Source of the DNA: Corythoichthys intestinalis
Taxonomy: Eukaryota > Chordata > Actinopteri > Syngnathiformes > Syngnathidae
DNA: 64,000 nucleotides
Reading direction: 5' to 3'
NCBI RefSeq assembly: GCF_030265065.1
Contig: NC_080407.1
Location: forward strand, 41,877,166 to 41,941,165
A program made the position numbers and the translations under genes. How positions within the stretch are numbered: the first letter of the stretch is position 1; each line of letters opens with the position of its first letter. Below are positions 11,431 to 21,187 of the stretch, in pieces. The notes under the pieces are model-generated. The model ran no database searches. It saw nothing but the letters and a program-made list of their open reading frames with translations, and was not told the origin of the DNA.

Positions 11431-11884
11431 AGTCGTGTGAAGTGCTGGAGTCACCGATGTAGGTCACGAATGTTCTTAAAAACGGAAAGAGCAATATTCT
11501 TTTATGTTCTAGAAAGCAGGTAGAAAAAAACTATGGGCATAACACGAATGACGTAGCCGAATGCCGTGCGCATGCGCAGAACCGCAAAGTTGCATTTTTT
11601 GATGGGGAGCAAAATTTGTCAGAACACCGGAGGTCACTCGTGTAAAAATACGGTGGATCCGGTCGATTTTCAAAATAATATGCAATCGTAACTTACTATA
11701 TAAATAAAATAAATTGAAATGAGCTAAAACACCTGTAATTAATACGAATAATACACAAATCCTGCTACACAATTAAATTAATTTCTGCGTGGTGCTTTAA
11801 CTTGAGAAAAAACATCAATAAAGCTTAGAAAAATGTTCATAAGAAAAAAAAATGATTGAGGCATTTAATTTGTAAAATACATGT

Positions 11885-12076
11885 TAAAATCTTTTCCACT
11901 CTAATCTGGAAATAAATTCTTTAAAAATAATTTGATTTTCTGTTGGTTTTCTTTTTCACATTCTGCCTCTCATGATTGAGGTTTACCCATGTTGACAATT
12001 ACAGGCCTCTCTAATATTTTTCAAGTGGGAGAACTTGCACAATTGGTGGTTGACTAAATACTTAATTGCCCCACTG
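11885..12076. mobile_element. Right-end fragment of a Tc1-like element
   Basis: The stretch ending CTTAATTGCCCCACTG followed by TA (12077-12078) matches the right arm of the element at 19134-19996, including TTGACAATTACAGGCCTCTC. The left part and the transposase are missing. Between 11627 and 11885 I see nothing recognisable. Confidence 0.75.
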
Positions 12077-12231
12077 TATTTCAAATGTGCGGCTTGTCTT
12101 CAAGTTCACTGTGGTGCCGCCTCCCCACAAGTCCACATTAAACAGCTTTTACGTTGAAATTCTTGTGAATAAATGCTTAAATCCCTGAATTCTTTATAGA
12201 TATGGACGTAAAACAGTCTCGATTTTTGGTT

Positions 12232-13558
12232 AAAATTTGATAGTCGACCACACAGTCCTTGTATCTCGTTTAGAACACTTTATAGGTATCTGTGGTACCG
12301 CGCTACAGTGGTTTAAATCATACCTGGAACATAGGACCTTCTCGGTAATGATTGGGGAATTTTCCTCCTCACAAACCTCACTGTCTTGTGGGGTGCCACA
12401 AGGCTCTATTTTAGGGCCTGTTCTCCTTGCACTTTATCTCCTACCTTTAGGATCAGTTATAAAAAAAACATAATATCTCTTTTCATTTTTATGCTGATGA
12501 CCTGCAGCTGTATTTGCCCCTGAGACCCAATGAACAAACTGCTGTCACTAAATTTATGGAGTGCATATCCGATGTGAAGCAGTGGCTAGCGCAAAACGTT
12601 TTACATCTTAACGAAAGCAAAACTGAATATATTACTTTTGGCACACCTTCTGTGTTAAATGCCCTTGAGCCCAACCCTGGCACTCTGGCTCCCTTTTTTA
12701 AAACGTGAAAAATCTCGGAGTGATATTCGATTGCAGGCTCAACTTTGAAAAACAGATCAGTTCTGTTGTAAGAGCAAGTTTTTTCCAGCTCCGTCTCTTG
12801 GCCAAAGTAAAGCCTTTTCTTACTCGCCACGACCTGGAAAAAGCAATTCACGCTTTTATAAGCTCAAGGCTGGATTACTGCAACGCACTTTATGTTGGTC
12901 TTCCCAAGTCCTCAATTTCTCGTCTCCAACTTGTTCAAAATGCTGCTGCTCGATTTTTAACAGATACACCTAGACGTGAACATATTACCCCTGTCCTATC
13001 ATCGCTCCACTGGCTTCCAGTCCATTTTAGAATTGATTTTAAACTTTTACTATTTGTTTTTAATTCTATTCATGGCCAGGCTCCTTCTTACTTATCAGAA
13101 ATTTTAACCATCCGTAACTCTGGCAGGACTCTTCGCTCTACTGGCCAACTTCATTTGCACGTCCCGAGGTCCAAACTCAAACAGTGGGGAGACCGATCTT
13201 TTGCGGTTGCTGCACCCAGGTTATGGAATAGTCTTCCCCCTGAAATCCGCACCACTACAAATTTGGGCCTTTTTAAATCTCGTTTAAAGACACACCTTTT
13301 TAGACTCGCCTTTACCCAAGATTAGTTTAGCCTGGTTGTATTTCTTTAGGGTTTTTAATGTTTTCGGATTTTATCAGTTTGTTTTATTTGCTGTCTGACT
13401 TTAATCGTGACGCGTTGTTTTGTTTCTTTTTTCTTCCTAATGTCATTGTGTAATACTTTCCTAACTTTTATTTACTATGTGCCATGTTTGTCTTTGTTGT
13501 AAAGCACTTTGGGGACCTTTCAGGTTTTGTAAAGGGCTATATAAATAAATTTGATTTG
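12232..13558 (+). mobile_element. L2-clade LINE, 5'-truncated
   Basis: The insert begins inside the reverse transcriptase domain and ends with the L2-type tail (TATATAAATAAATTTGATTTGAT). The flanks share TTAAAA on both sides, a possible short target duplication. Fish L2 elements move by target-primed reverse transcription and are usually cut short at the 5' end, as here. Confidence 0.85.
12237..13325 (+). pseudogene. L2 reverse transcriptase C-terminal half
   Basis: Three successive frames give HTVLVSRLEHFIG, then CGVPQGSILGPVLL, then the catalytic box FYADDLQLYLPL (about 12484-12520), and a long thumb and C-terminal part from VKNLGVIFDCRLNFE to RLKTHLFRLAF. The frame changes between 12473 and 12514 and again near 12705, so the gene is broken at least twice. 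The endonuclease domain is missing through 5' truncation. The last frame (to 13325) is open for about 200 residues. Confidence 0.85.
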
Positions 13559-14531
13559 ATTAAAAGCATAAAAAACGGGCAGGTTGAATTTACTTTACGT
13601 AAATCTGTTGATGAATGATGCTAGCTTTGTTTTGATAAGGGGGCTGCCACAATGGCTTTTTCTGTTGAAATTTCATGTGAATAATTGCTTAAATCACTGA
13701 ATTCTTTATAGATATGGACGTAAAACAGTCTCGATTCTTGGTTAAAAGCAAAAACTGGGCAGTTGTCAGGTATTTTGCGTAAATATTGCAAAGGATGGAC
13801 CGGCTAATTTCTCCAATTAATTTTTTTCACAATGTTTTGAAATGCATGCATGGTACGAAAAATAAAGTCTTTACCTTGAATCCTCAAACAAATCACTCCT
13901 GAGACAGTTCTTGTTAGTATGCGGTCCAGCTTTCGTACTTTTTGAATGTAAATCCGGCATTTTGCTCAAAAGCATGTGTAAGAGTTTCGCTCCCACCGAT
14001 ATCCAATAAATGAAGCTGAGTCACACAGCCCCCTACGGGTAGGCGCGGCGCAGAGAGTGAAGGAGCTTTCCAGTCATGTATTTTGATGTCTATGCTGGGG
14101 GCGAGTTCTGGTATAAAAAATACACTAATACCTGACTGCTGCCGACAGCCGCTACAAACTACACCAGCATAATGCTACGGTAGATATCACATGTATATAG
14201 ACCTAGATGCAAATTGACAGACTCTGCATGTAATTTTTTGAGAGATAACCTGCAGAAATCAAGCAGTATCAGCATGGTTTGTCTGCGAGCGTGCTTTCTA
14301 TGTTCGCCACTTGACCCCCTTCCAGTTTAAGATGGTGACGTCACGCTGCCTTGCGGTCTAAAAATAGCACTCATGCGGTTCGCTATTCGGTGCAACACAA
14401 GTGCTTCAAATTGGAAAGAAGCCATTTAATCAGGTGGAAATACTTTGCATGATTTTTTTAATGTTACTTCAACATGTTATTGATTTTTTGGGGGGGGGGA
14501 GTTCATAATTTGTCTTTTTTGTGTTTTGCAG
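13559..14531 (+). other. Flank and intron upstream of the ZNF gene 1 finger exon
   Basis: Apart from the second copy of the direct repeat, this stretch has no clear gene. It must contain intron leading to the acceptor TTTTGCAG at 14524-14531. I searched by eye for the short first exon of this ZNF family (MSAR or MCAR start) on the plus strand and did not find it, so it may lie outside the window or be lost. Confidence 0.4.
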
Positions 14532-15994
14532 GTTTCAGAAAATATCTTGGTCCTGAGCAGCAGGAGTCAGAGTCTCCTGGCATTAAAGAGGAAATTGAGC
14601 ACCCGCAAATTAAAAAGGAACAGCTGGACGACCATCATCAGCAAAAGAGAGAAGAGCAACTTCCAATCAAAAAGGAGGAGGTAGAGCTTACGTTAGAGGT
14701 AGAGCCATACATTAAGGAGGAGGAGGATGTCACAAGGCCAACTGATGAGCCTTTGAAGAGTGAAGGGGGCCTGAGTGAGACCAGAAGAGGAGCGGAATCT
14801 GCAAGCGGCAGCAGCAACCTAACAGAAAGATTGCAAGCAGACAGTTTCACAGCTCCACTATCAGATAGTGAAGACGCCATGTCACACTTGCCTGACAGAG
14901 ATGATGAAGGTCATAAGAAAGCTGACAGTAACAACAAACGCAAATGCTCTCCGTGTGGGAAAACCTTTATTAATAAGTATACTTGTTGTAGGCATACGAG
15001 GAGCCAGACTGGAGAAAAAACTTTTTCCTGCTCAGTTTGTGGCCGAAGAATCTCCTCAGAGAGATACCTAACTAAACACAAAAGAACCCACAATGGAGAA
15101 AAGCTTTTTCCCTGCACAGTGTGTGGCCAAAAATTCCGTCACAAGAGCTCTTTAAAAATACACACAAAAACCCACACTGGAGAAAACCCTTTTCCTTGTG
15201 CAGTTTGTGGGAAACGATACAGTAGCAAGAGCAAGTTAACAACACACACAAGAACCCACACTGGAGAAAAACCCTTTTCCTGTTCACTTTGTGGCCAAAG
15301 ATTCGCTCACAAGGGAGGCCTAACAGAACACACAAAAGCCCACACTGGAGAAAAACCTTTCGTCTGCTCAGTTTGTGGTCAAAGATTCGCTCAAAAGCAA
15401 CACATGATAGCACACTCAAGAACCCACACTGGAGAAAAACCTTTTACTTGTGCAGTTTGTGGCAAAAGATTCAGTAGCAAGTCCCACTTAACAACACACA
15501 CAAGAACCCACACTGGAGAAAGGCCTTTTTCCTGCTCAGTTTGTAGCCAAAGATTCTCTCACAAGGGAACCCTAAAAGATCACATAAGAACCCATACTGG
15601 TGAAAAACCTTTCGTCTGTTCAGTTTGTGGTCAATGTTTCACTCAAAACGCACACTTGAAAATACACTCAAGAACCCACACTGGAGAAAAACCTTTTCCT
15701 TGTGCAGTTTGTGGCAACAGATACAGTAGCAGGCACCACTTAACAACACACACAAGAATCCACACTGGAGAAAAACCTTTTTCCTGCTCAGTTTGTGGCC
15801 AAACATTCTCTTCAAATGGATACCTAAAAAAACACACAAGAATCCACACTGGAGAAACACCTCTTTCCTGCTCCGTTTGTGGCCTAAAATTCGCTCGGAA
15901 AAAACACCTTACAGAACACACAAGAACCCACACTGGTGAAAAACTTTTTCCTGCTCAGTTTGTGGCCAAAGATTCAGTCACAAGAGCTACTTAA
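14532..15994 (+). CDS. ZNF gene 1: C2H2 zinc-finger protein, terminal exon
   Basis: The exon opens after the acceptor at 14531, in phase 1, with FRKYLGPEQQ. The apparent ATG at 14474 lies in the intron. An acidic, lysine-rich linker (EEIEHPQIKKEQ, IKKEEVEL, IKEEEDV) comes first. Then follow about 12 C2H2 units joined by HTGEKPF linkers: a first degenerate unit (CSPCGKTF, lacking the last His) and 11 regular ones from FSCSVCGRR to FARKKHL. Tandem C2H2 arrays bind DNA in the nucleus, each finger reading about three bases through its helix. The helices differ from finger to finger, so this is not a freshly amplified array. The frame shifts inside the next finger and stops at 15994, which shortens the C-terminus. 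An upstream coding exon must exist but was not found. Confidence 0.85.
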
Positions 15995-16245
15995 AAATAC
16001 AAGAAGCCACACTGGAGAAAAATCTTTTCCCTGCGCAGTTTGTGGCAAAAGATTCAGTTGCAAGAACCCACACTGGAGAAAAAACTTTTTTCTCCTCCGT
16101 TTGTGGTCAAAGATTCGCTCAGAAGCAACACTTAAATGAACACTCTAGAACCCACACTGGAGATGGACCTTTTTCCTGCTCAATTTGTGGCAAAAGATTC
16201 TCTTCTGAGAGATACCTAAGAAACCACACTGGAGAGGTTGAATGA
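15995..16245 (+). pseudogene. Frameshifted extra finger units of ZNF gene 1
   Basis: After the stop at 15994 the finger code continues in other frames: NTRSHTGEKSFPCAVCGKRF, then FFSSVCGQRFAQKQHLNEH and FSCSICGKRFSSERYLRNH, ending at 16245. Relatives would have about 15-16 fingers here. At least two indels separate these pieces from the main frame. They are either non-coding 3' tail or evidence that the gene is decaying. Confidence 0.7.
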
Positions 16246-16256
16246 ATATGAAGTGA

Positions 16257-16262
16257 AATAAA
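16257..16262 (+). terminator. Polyadenylation signal of ZNF gene 1
   Basis: AATAAA lies just after the last finger remnant and before unrelated sequence. Its place fits the 3' end of the ZNF gene 1 transcript. Confidence 0.55.
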
Positions 16263-17107
16263 GTTAAGTCGCGTGATCCTTGGCCGGATGATGATCTGGC
16301 CAAAAAAAACCAAAATATTTTTTCCCCTCATATTGTTCGATCCTGATTCTTTTCACAATTTTGTTTACTTGTTGTTTTTTTTTACAGTTGAAAGTATAAG
16401 AACCTAGACCATTGTTAACCAAATCCGCACCTCGGGGCCACTTTTCCCATCATGTTTTCCATGTCTCCCTCTGTTAGCGGAGAGAAACTGAAGGGGGACA
16501 GACTGTCGCATGGGCCAATAAAACCACACAGACAAACTTGTGCACTGCTTGGATTGATTATTAGAAAGCCTATGACTCAATGCCGCACACATGGATCCTG
16601 GAATGTCTGAAGCTCTACAAGGTTTACACCACACTAAGAGCCTTCGTTGCAAACGCAATGAGGCTGTGGCAGAACACCCTTGAGGCACACTTTGAGCCAA
16701 TTGCGAAAGTCTCCATCAAATGTGGCATATACCAAGAAGATGCCCCTATCCCCACTGCTGTTCTTCATAGGCCTGAACCCCCTCAGCCAATTGATCAACA
16801 AGACTGGCGATGAATACAGACTTAAGAATGGGATCACCCTCAGTCACCTCTTCTACATGAATGACATCAAGCTATGAGTGAGCGAGACATTGACTCACTG
16901 ATCCACACCACCAGGATCTACAGCGCGGACATCGAATGTCATTCTGGCTGGAGAAATGTGGCCGAACGGTGACAAAGAGAGGGGAGGTGGTCCAGACAGA
17001 GGGGGTTTCACTCCCAGTGGGGCGGATAGCAGATGTTGAGGAGAGCTTACAAGTACCTTGTAATATTACATCACAAAGAGGTATCTGCAACGAGTACATG
17101 GTACCCG

Positions 17108-19055
17108 CGGGTTATTAAAAGTATTAAAAAAGCATTGAATTTAGTTTTCCATTATTAAAGGTATTAAAAGTATTAAATTAGCTGTTGTAAGTCTGGAATT
17201 TTATCACCGTGGTCTTAAGTTTCAAGAACATCTCGGTGCAACCTAAATTACATCCGTGACGAAGTTTTTTGTTGTTGTTTTTTTTTAAATCCATACTGAA
17301 GATGACGCATAGAATTTTTACGATGCACTGCACTACAAATCGAAATGCAACTCGTGCGTGCCAAACCACCACAACTGGCAAAATTGAGAATCCACCCACC
17401 TCTGCATCGGGAATGCGTCCGTTTGTCGGTGGAACGAAAACCCTGCAGGCAGAGGTATTGTGGATTCTGAACACCAAAACAGACCACCATTCATATACTT
17501 CAAATGAGTCCATTGGTGATCTGTTTCGGATATTACGTCGTTTTTGGTCGGCATCAGCTGTCAGAATGTTGGTCATATTGCGTTTTGTTCCAGAGGGAGC
17601 GTTCCCGATGTCGTAACTGTCTTTTGTAACAAATTTTCAGTTGAAAAAACGCACATTTTCTTAATGTTTAAATAGTCTACATATTTTTATGATCATTATA
17701 AATGCATTTACACAATGAAATAACGCTGGAAAAGTTTGTTAAACATAATGTTGGTCAAATCGTGTTTTTTTCCGGAGGGAGCATTCCCAACTTTGTAACT
17801 GCAGCCAATTTAAGCTCATTAAGACTTTAAGATAGAGGTAAAATCGGGCCTAAAAAATCCAGCCCGACCCGAACTGGTCCGCGGGTATTAAAGCCCGACC
17901 CGTGTTTTGTGTGATAATATTTGTGACGATGTCTGCATAAAACCCTGTCTTTTGTAACAAATTCTCAGTTAGCGGGGAACAAAAACACACATTTTCTTAA
18001 TGTTTAAATAGATTACATATTTTTATGATCATTATAAATTTATTTACACAACGAAATAACGCTGGAAAAGTTTGTTAAATATAAATAAACAGGTGCGGTT
18101 TTGCGGACTCGCAGAGGGGAAGATTAAAAGAGCGTATAGGCTCTGCAATGACCATACAGCGCCTTCTTTTTTTTTAATCCAAATTATTTATTTTATAACA
18201 AGTATTCCTTAGTTTATCATTCACACATCGTTAATATATAGTTATTTCAAAAAGTTAGCGAGAAAGAACCCAGGCCCGGCCCGATGTAATATTTGACATT
18301 TTAATTTTGGTCATGTTTTCAGTTTAATTTAGCTGTTTCCAGCTTGCTATGTTTATAATTGCGATGTTTGTTTACCGCTTTTCGTCTTACTGCGAAGAGG
18401 GAGGAAGTTATATCGGCCGCCGCTATGATATTTAAGTCATCAGCCATCTGCTGTGACCCGGGAATTTAACGCCTGCTTTCACGCACACTGCTTCCCATGT
18501 CAGTCGACAAGGGAAATTGTTTTCACACACAACTGCTGCACGGTTAAGTCCCGCGATATTCCCGTTGTTTTGGAGTATGTGATCGGGGCTCAAGTTACAT
18601 CCAGATACTTTAGGTTGCAGTTTATTCGCCATGCGAAGGTAGTGGACCTGCTTAAACTTTTCGGTTTGCCTTTCGAATGAATGTGAATTTCGCCATTTTA
18701 ACTCAAGAATTAGCCATGTTCACTGGGGTCTTGGCAGGTGCACTAGTGGCTAGCCTGTTACAAAAGATGGCTGGTCTGAGTCCTGTCCTCCTCTTTTTGT
18801 CCCTAATTATTGTGTGCGTGTGTGTGGTTAAAAAAAATTCTGACAGACTTTATGTTACTTTAAATGTGTTTTAATTGTATCTTCAATATATGTGCATTCT
18901 TTTGTCAAACACACTTAGTAATTGAGGTTAAATTTGATGTTCAGTGCTTTATTTATTTAATATGATTCAGTATGATATAAATAATGGGTGCGAGAAAAGT
19001 ATTAATTTTCAGTTGAAATGGCATTAAAAGTCTTGAATTTAGATTTATCAATCCT
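17108..19055. mobile_element. Unclassified insertion within the R2-like LINE
   Basis: The insert begins with a run of ATTAAAAGTATTAAA words and ends with related direct words (CATTAAAAGTCTTGAATTTAG at about 19023). Its ends look direct rather than inverted. It contains a shorter hAT-like piece (17833-18290). A ~110-bp stretch, CTGTCTTTTGTAACAAATT..., occurs at 17617 and again at 17944. No open frame here resembles a protein I know. Confidence 0.45.
17833..18290. mobile_element. Short hAT-like element with GGGCCTAAAAAATCCAGCCC ends
   Basis: The left words TCGGGCCTAAAAAATCCAG and CCCGACCCG are the same as at the left end of the hAT at 32101. The right side ends with GGCCCGGCCCGATG. The middle (TAATGTTTAAATAG, GAAATAACGCTGG) also matches that element. 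It is a short internal-deletion copy of the same family. Confidence 0.6.
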
Positions 19056-19133
19056 GGGGGGGACCCTGGAGAAAGGCAGGTCCTAAGAAGTCGGCTCAAT
19101 GGCAAGAACAAGACCCTGTGCTATGTGCACATA

Positions 19134-19996
19134 CAGTGGTGCAAATATGTATTTAGTCAACCACCAATTGTGCAAATTCTCCTACTTGAAAAGATTAGAG
19201 AGGCCTGTAATTGTCAGCATGGGTAAACCTCAACCATGAGAGACAGAATGTGGAAAAAAAAAAAAACAGAAAATCAAATTGTTTGATTTTTAAAGAATTT
19301 ATTTGCAAATCATGGTGGAAAATAAGTGTTTGGTCAATAGGCCCGCCTGCGGTTCGCTAGAGAGCATTTGGAAGATCCAGAAGAGGACTTGGAGAATGTG
19401 TTATGGCCTGGACGTGTACTTTCTTCAGTAGGGGGACATGTCTGACAGTGCAGGATTTGAGTCCCTGGCGGCGCATTGTGTTATTGATAGTAGCCTTTGT
19501 TACTGTGGTCCCAGCTCTCTGTAGGTCATTCACTAAGTCCCCACGTGTGGTTCTGGGATTTTTGATTACAGTTCTTATCATTTTGATGCCACGGGGTGAG
19601 GAGGGAGTTGAAAGTCCGTGTTGCCCAACGACAGCCCCAAAACATCACTGCTCTAGAGGAGATATGCATGGAGGAATGGGCTAAAATACCAGCAACAGTT
19701 TGTGAAAAGCTTGTGAATAGTTACAGAAAACGTTTTGGCCTCCGTTATTGCCAACAAAGGGTACATAACAAAGTAATGAGTTGAACTTTTGGTATAGACC
19801 AAAAACTTATTTTTCACCATGGATTGCAAATAAATTATTTAAAAATCAAACAATGTCATTTTCTGTTTTTTTTCCCCCACATTCTGTCTCTCACGGTTGA
19901 GGTTTACTCGTGTTGACAATTACAGGCCTCTCTAATATTTTCAAGTGGGAGAACTTGCACAATTAGTGGTTGACTAAATACTTATTTGCCCCACTG
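19134..19996. mobile_element. Rearranged Tc1-like element, 863 bp
   Basis: TA lies on both sides (19132-19133 and 19997-19998). The ends are inverted: CAGTGGTGCAAATATGTATT at the left and its counterpart at the right. Inside, the transposase N-terminus (IRTVIKNPRTTRGDLVNDLQ) reads on the minus strand at 19357-19581, while the C-terminus ([20 protein letters not shown]) reads on the plus strand at about 19650-19740. The N-terminal half has therefore been inverted relative to the rest, and the catalytic middle is missing. Confidence 0.8.
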
Positions 19997-19998
19997 TA

Positions 19999-20610
19999 GT
20001 TTTTCGCAGCCATTTTAATTTTCGTCTTAGTCATTTGGACGAAAATTCTTTATCAGTCTTAGTCATTTCAAAATGTGTTCATTTTCATCTAGTTTTAGTT
20101 GACAATTCTCAAAATGTTTACGTCTATAAACTTAAAAAATGTTAGTCCATGAAAAAAAAAAGGTTTTCAACAATTTTGAATAAACTGACAGACGAGCACA
20201 TAATTGTAGAGTCTACAAGGACAGCTCCATTTTCATGATGATAATACACACTCAACAGTAAAACAGCACATTATTTGCAATCAATTAAACTCACCTGGAC
20301 GCCACAAACTTTGTAAAATATTTCCCAAGATTTTAAGAAGACATTCACCAAGTCACCGCGCTAAATGGTAATGCGAACGCTATGTTAACGCTACAAGTTA
20401 GTTTACTGCGTGATGATCACTCAGCAGAGACAAAAGCACCAAGGCATAATTAGCCATGATACGAAAGAAAAACTTACCAACCAGCACCTGACACACGTTT
20501 CACAAAAGGAGCCTGGAATGGGAACACACTTACTCACCGGCCGGTGTTCTGCCAACATGTTTTACACCAGCGAAACATGCTACAAGAGGCGAAATTGACA
20601 CCTAAAGTAG
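19999..20610. other. No gene recognised
   Basis: The first 200 bases have words such as TTTTCGTCTTAGTCATTTGG that recur in decayed fish repeats. The rest shows nothing I can name. The short open frame at 20410-20598 has no features of a real protein. Confidence 0.4.
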
Positions 20611-21120
20611 CGTATTGGCCCGAATATAAGACGGTGTTTTTTGCATTGGAATAAGACTGAAAAAGTGGGGGTCGTCATATATACATAGACAGAGGTCTAG
20701 ACATTATACCCATTCACGGCGCTAGATGACGCCAGATATCATTGAAGCGATGTTCTGTCATGACAGATCTCAGCTACTCTCAAGTTTAACCAGTTTGCAT
20801 TATTTTATTGCAATGTTTTTCTTTATTCAGATGTTTCAAGACGACAGTTACAGTTAGACTTCACTTTGATGGTTAATGCAGTTATTGCAATTTTTTTGTT
20901 GTATCACAATAGATTGATTTATTTAGATTTCAAAAACCAGAAGCCATTCATTTACGAATGTGATTGCACTTTAGTTTACATATTCAAATGTTCAGATATT
21001 AAGATTTGAATGAATTTTTTAAATTGAATTGAATTTGAATGAATTTTTTTTTCAAACTTGAGTCTTGAAAAAGAGGGGGTCGTCTAATAATCAGGGCAGT
21101 CTTATATTCGGGCCAATACG
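20611..21120. mobile_element. MITE with perfect 22-bp inverted ends
   Basis: CGTATTGGCCCGAATATAAG and two more bases at 20611-20632 are repeated exactly in reverse complement at 21099-21120. The 510-bp interior is AT-rich and non-coding. I see no clear target duplication, so the superfamily is open. Confidence 0.8.
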
Positions 21121-21187
21121 GTACTACTGTGTGCTTTCAATTTGTTTTGTTTAGATGCATACAAGAACAAACTAAAACATGCCTTAA

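Larger units (their letters stand above)
1153..11626 (-). mobile_element. Ginger1 DNA transposon, decayed, with three nested elements
   Basis: The ends are inverted copies: TGTTCTGACAAATTTTGC at 1153 and its reverse complement ending at 11626. The bases just outside the right end are CCGG, the target duplication described for Ginger1. The left flank reads GAAC, so that side has changed or the end is rearranged. Between the ends, on the minus strand, lie exons for a gypsy-type integrase (zinc finger, DDE core, GPY/F motif) and then a Ulp1-like protease, which is the known Ginger1 architecture. Nested inserts are 2735-3742, 5055-6681 and 9102-10731; without them the element is about 6.2 kb. It is a cut-and-paste DNA transposon with no capsid, envelope or reverse transcriptase. 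The age is moderate, because it carries stops and frame breaks and has taken three later insertions. Confidence 0.86.
12107..13800. repeat. Two copies of a ~190-bp direct repeat split by an L2 LINE
   Basis: About 12151-12228 and about 13662-13738 share a long stretch centred on GAATTCTTTATAGATATGG and GTAAAACAGTCTCGAT. Removing the L2 insert leaves the copies less than 200 bp apart, so this was a tandem duplication before the LINE landed. Its position upstream of ZNF gene 1 suggests old flanking sequence of that gene. I see no exon in it. Confidence 0.6.
16503..19131 (+). mobile_element. R2-like LINE fragment split by a 1.95-kb insertion
   Basis: From 16503 the plus strand reads TVAWANKTTQTNLCTAWIDY and, after one stop, KAYDSMPHTWILECLKLYK, then SIKCGIYQEDA, FYMNDIKL at the position of the catalytic YxDD box, and WLEKCGR with TKRGEVVQTEGVSLP to about 17065. 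The next piece of the same protein type (RQVLRSRLNGKNKTLC) appears only at 19070-19120. The sequence 17108-19055 therefore inserted into it. The style (MDDIKLYAK relatives) recalls fish non-LTR elements related to R2 or NeSL; the clade is uncertain. There are at least two frame breaks and no endonuclease part. Confidence 0.65.

Noticed and set aside
14474-14531. N-terminus MLLIFWGGGVHNLSFLCFA of ZNF gene 1
   Set aside because: It is intron read-through: the splice acceptor TTTTGCAG ends at 14531 and relatives start in phase right after it.
15072-15933. Long minus-strand frames opposite the ZNF gene 1 fingers
   Set aside because: They are shadow frames caused by the 84-bp finger repeat read in antisense.
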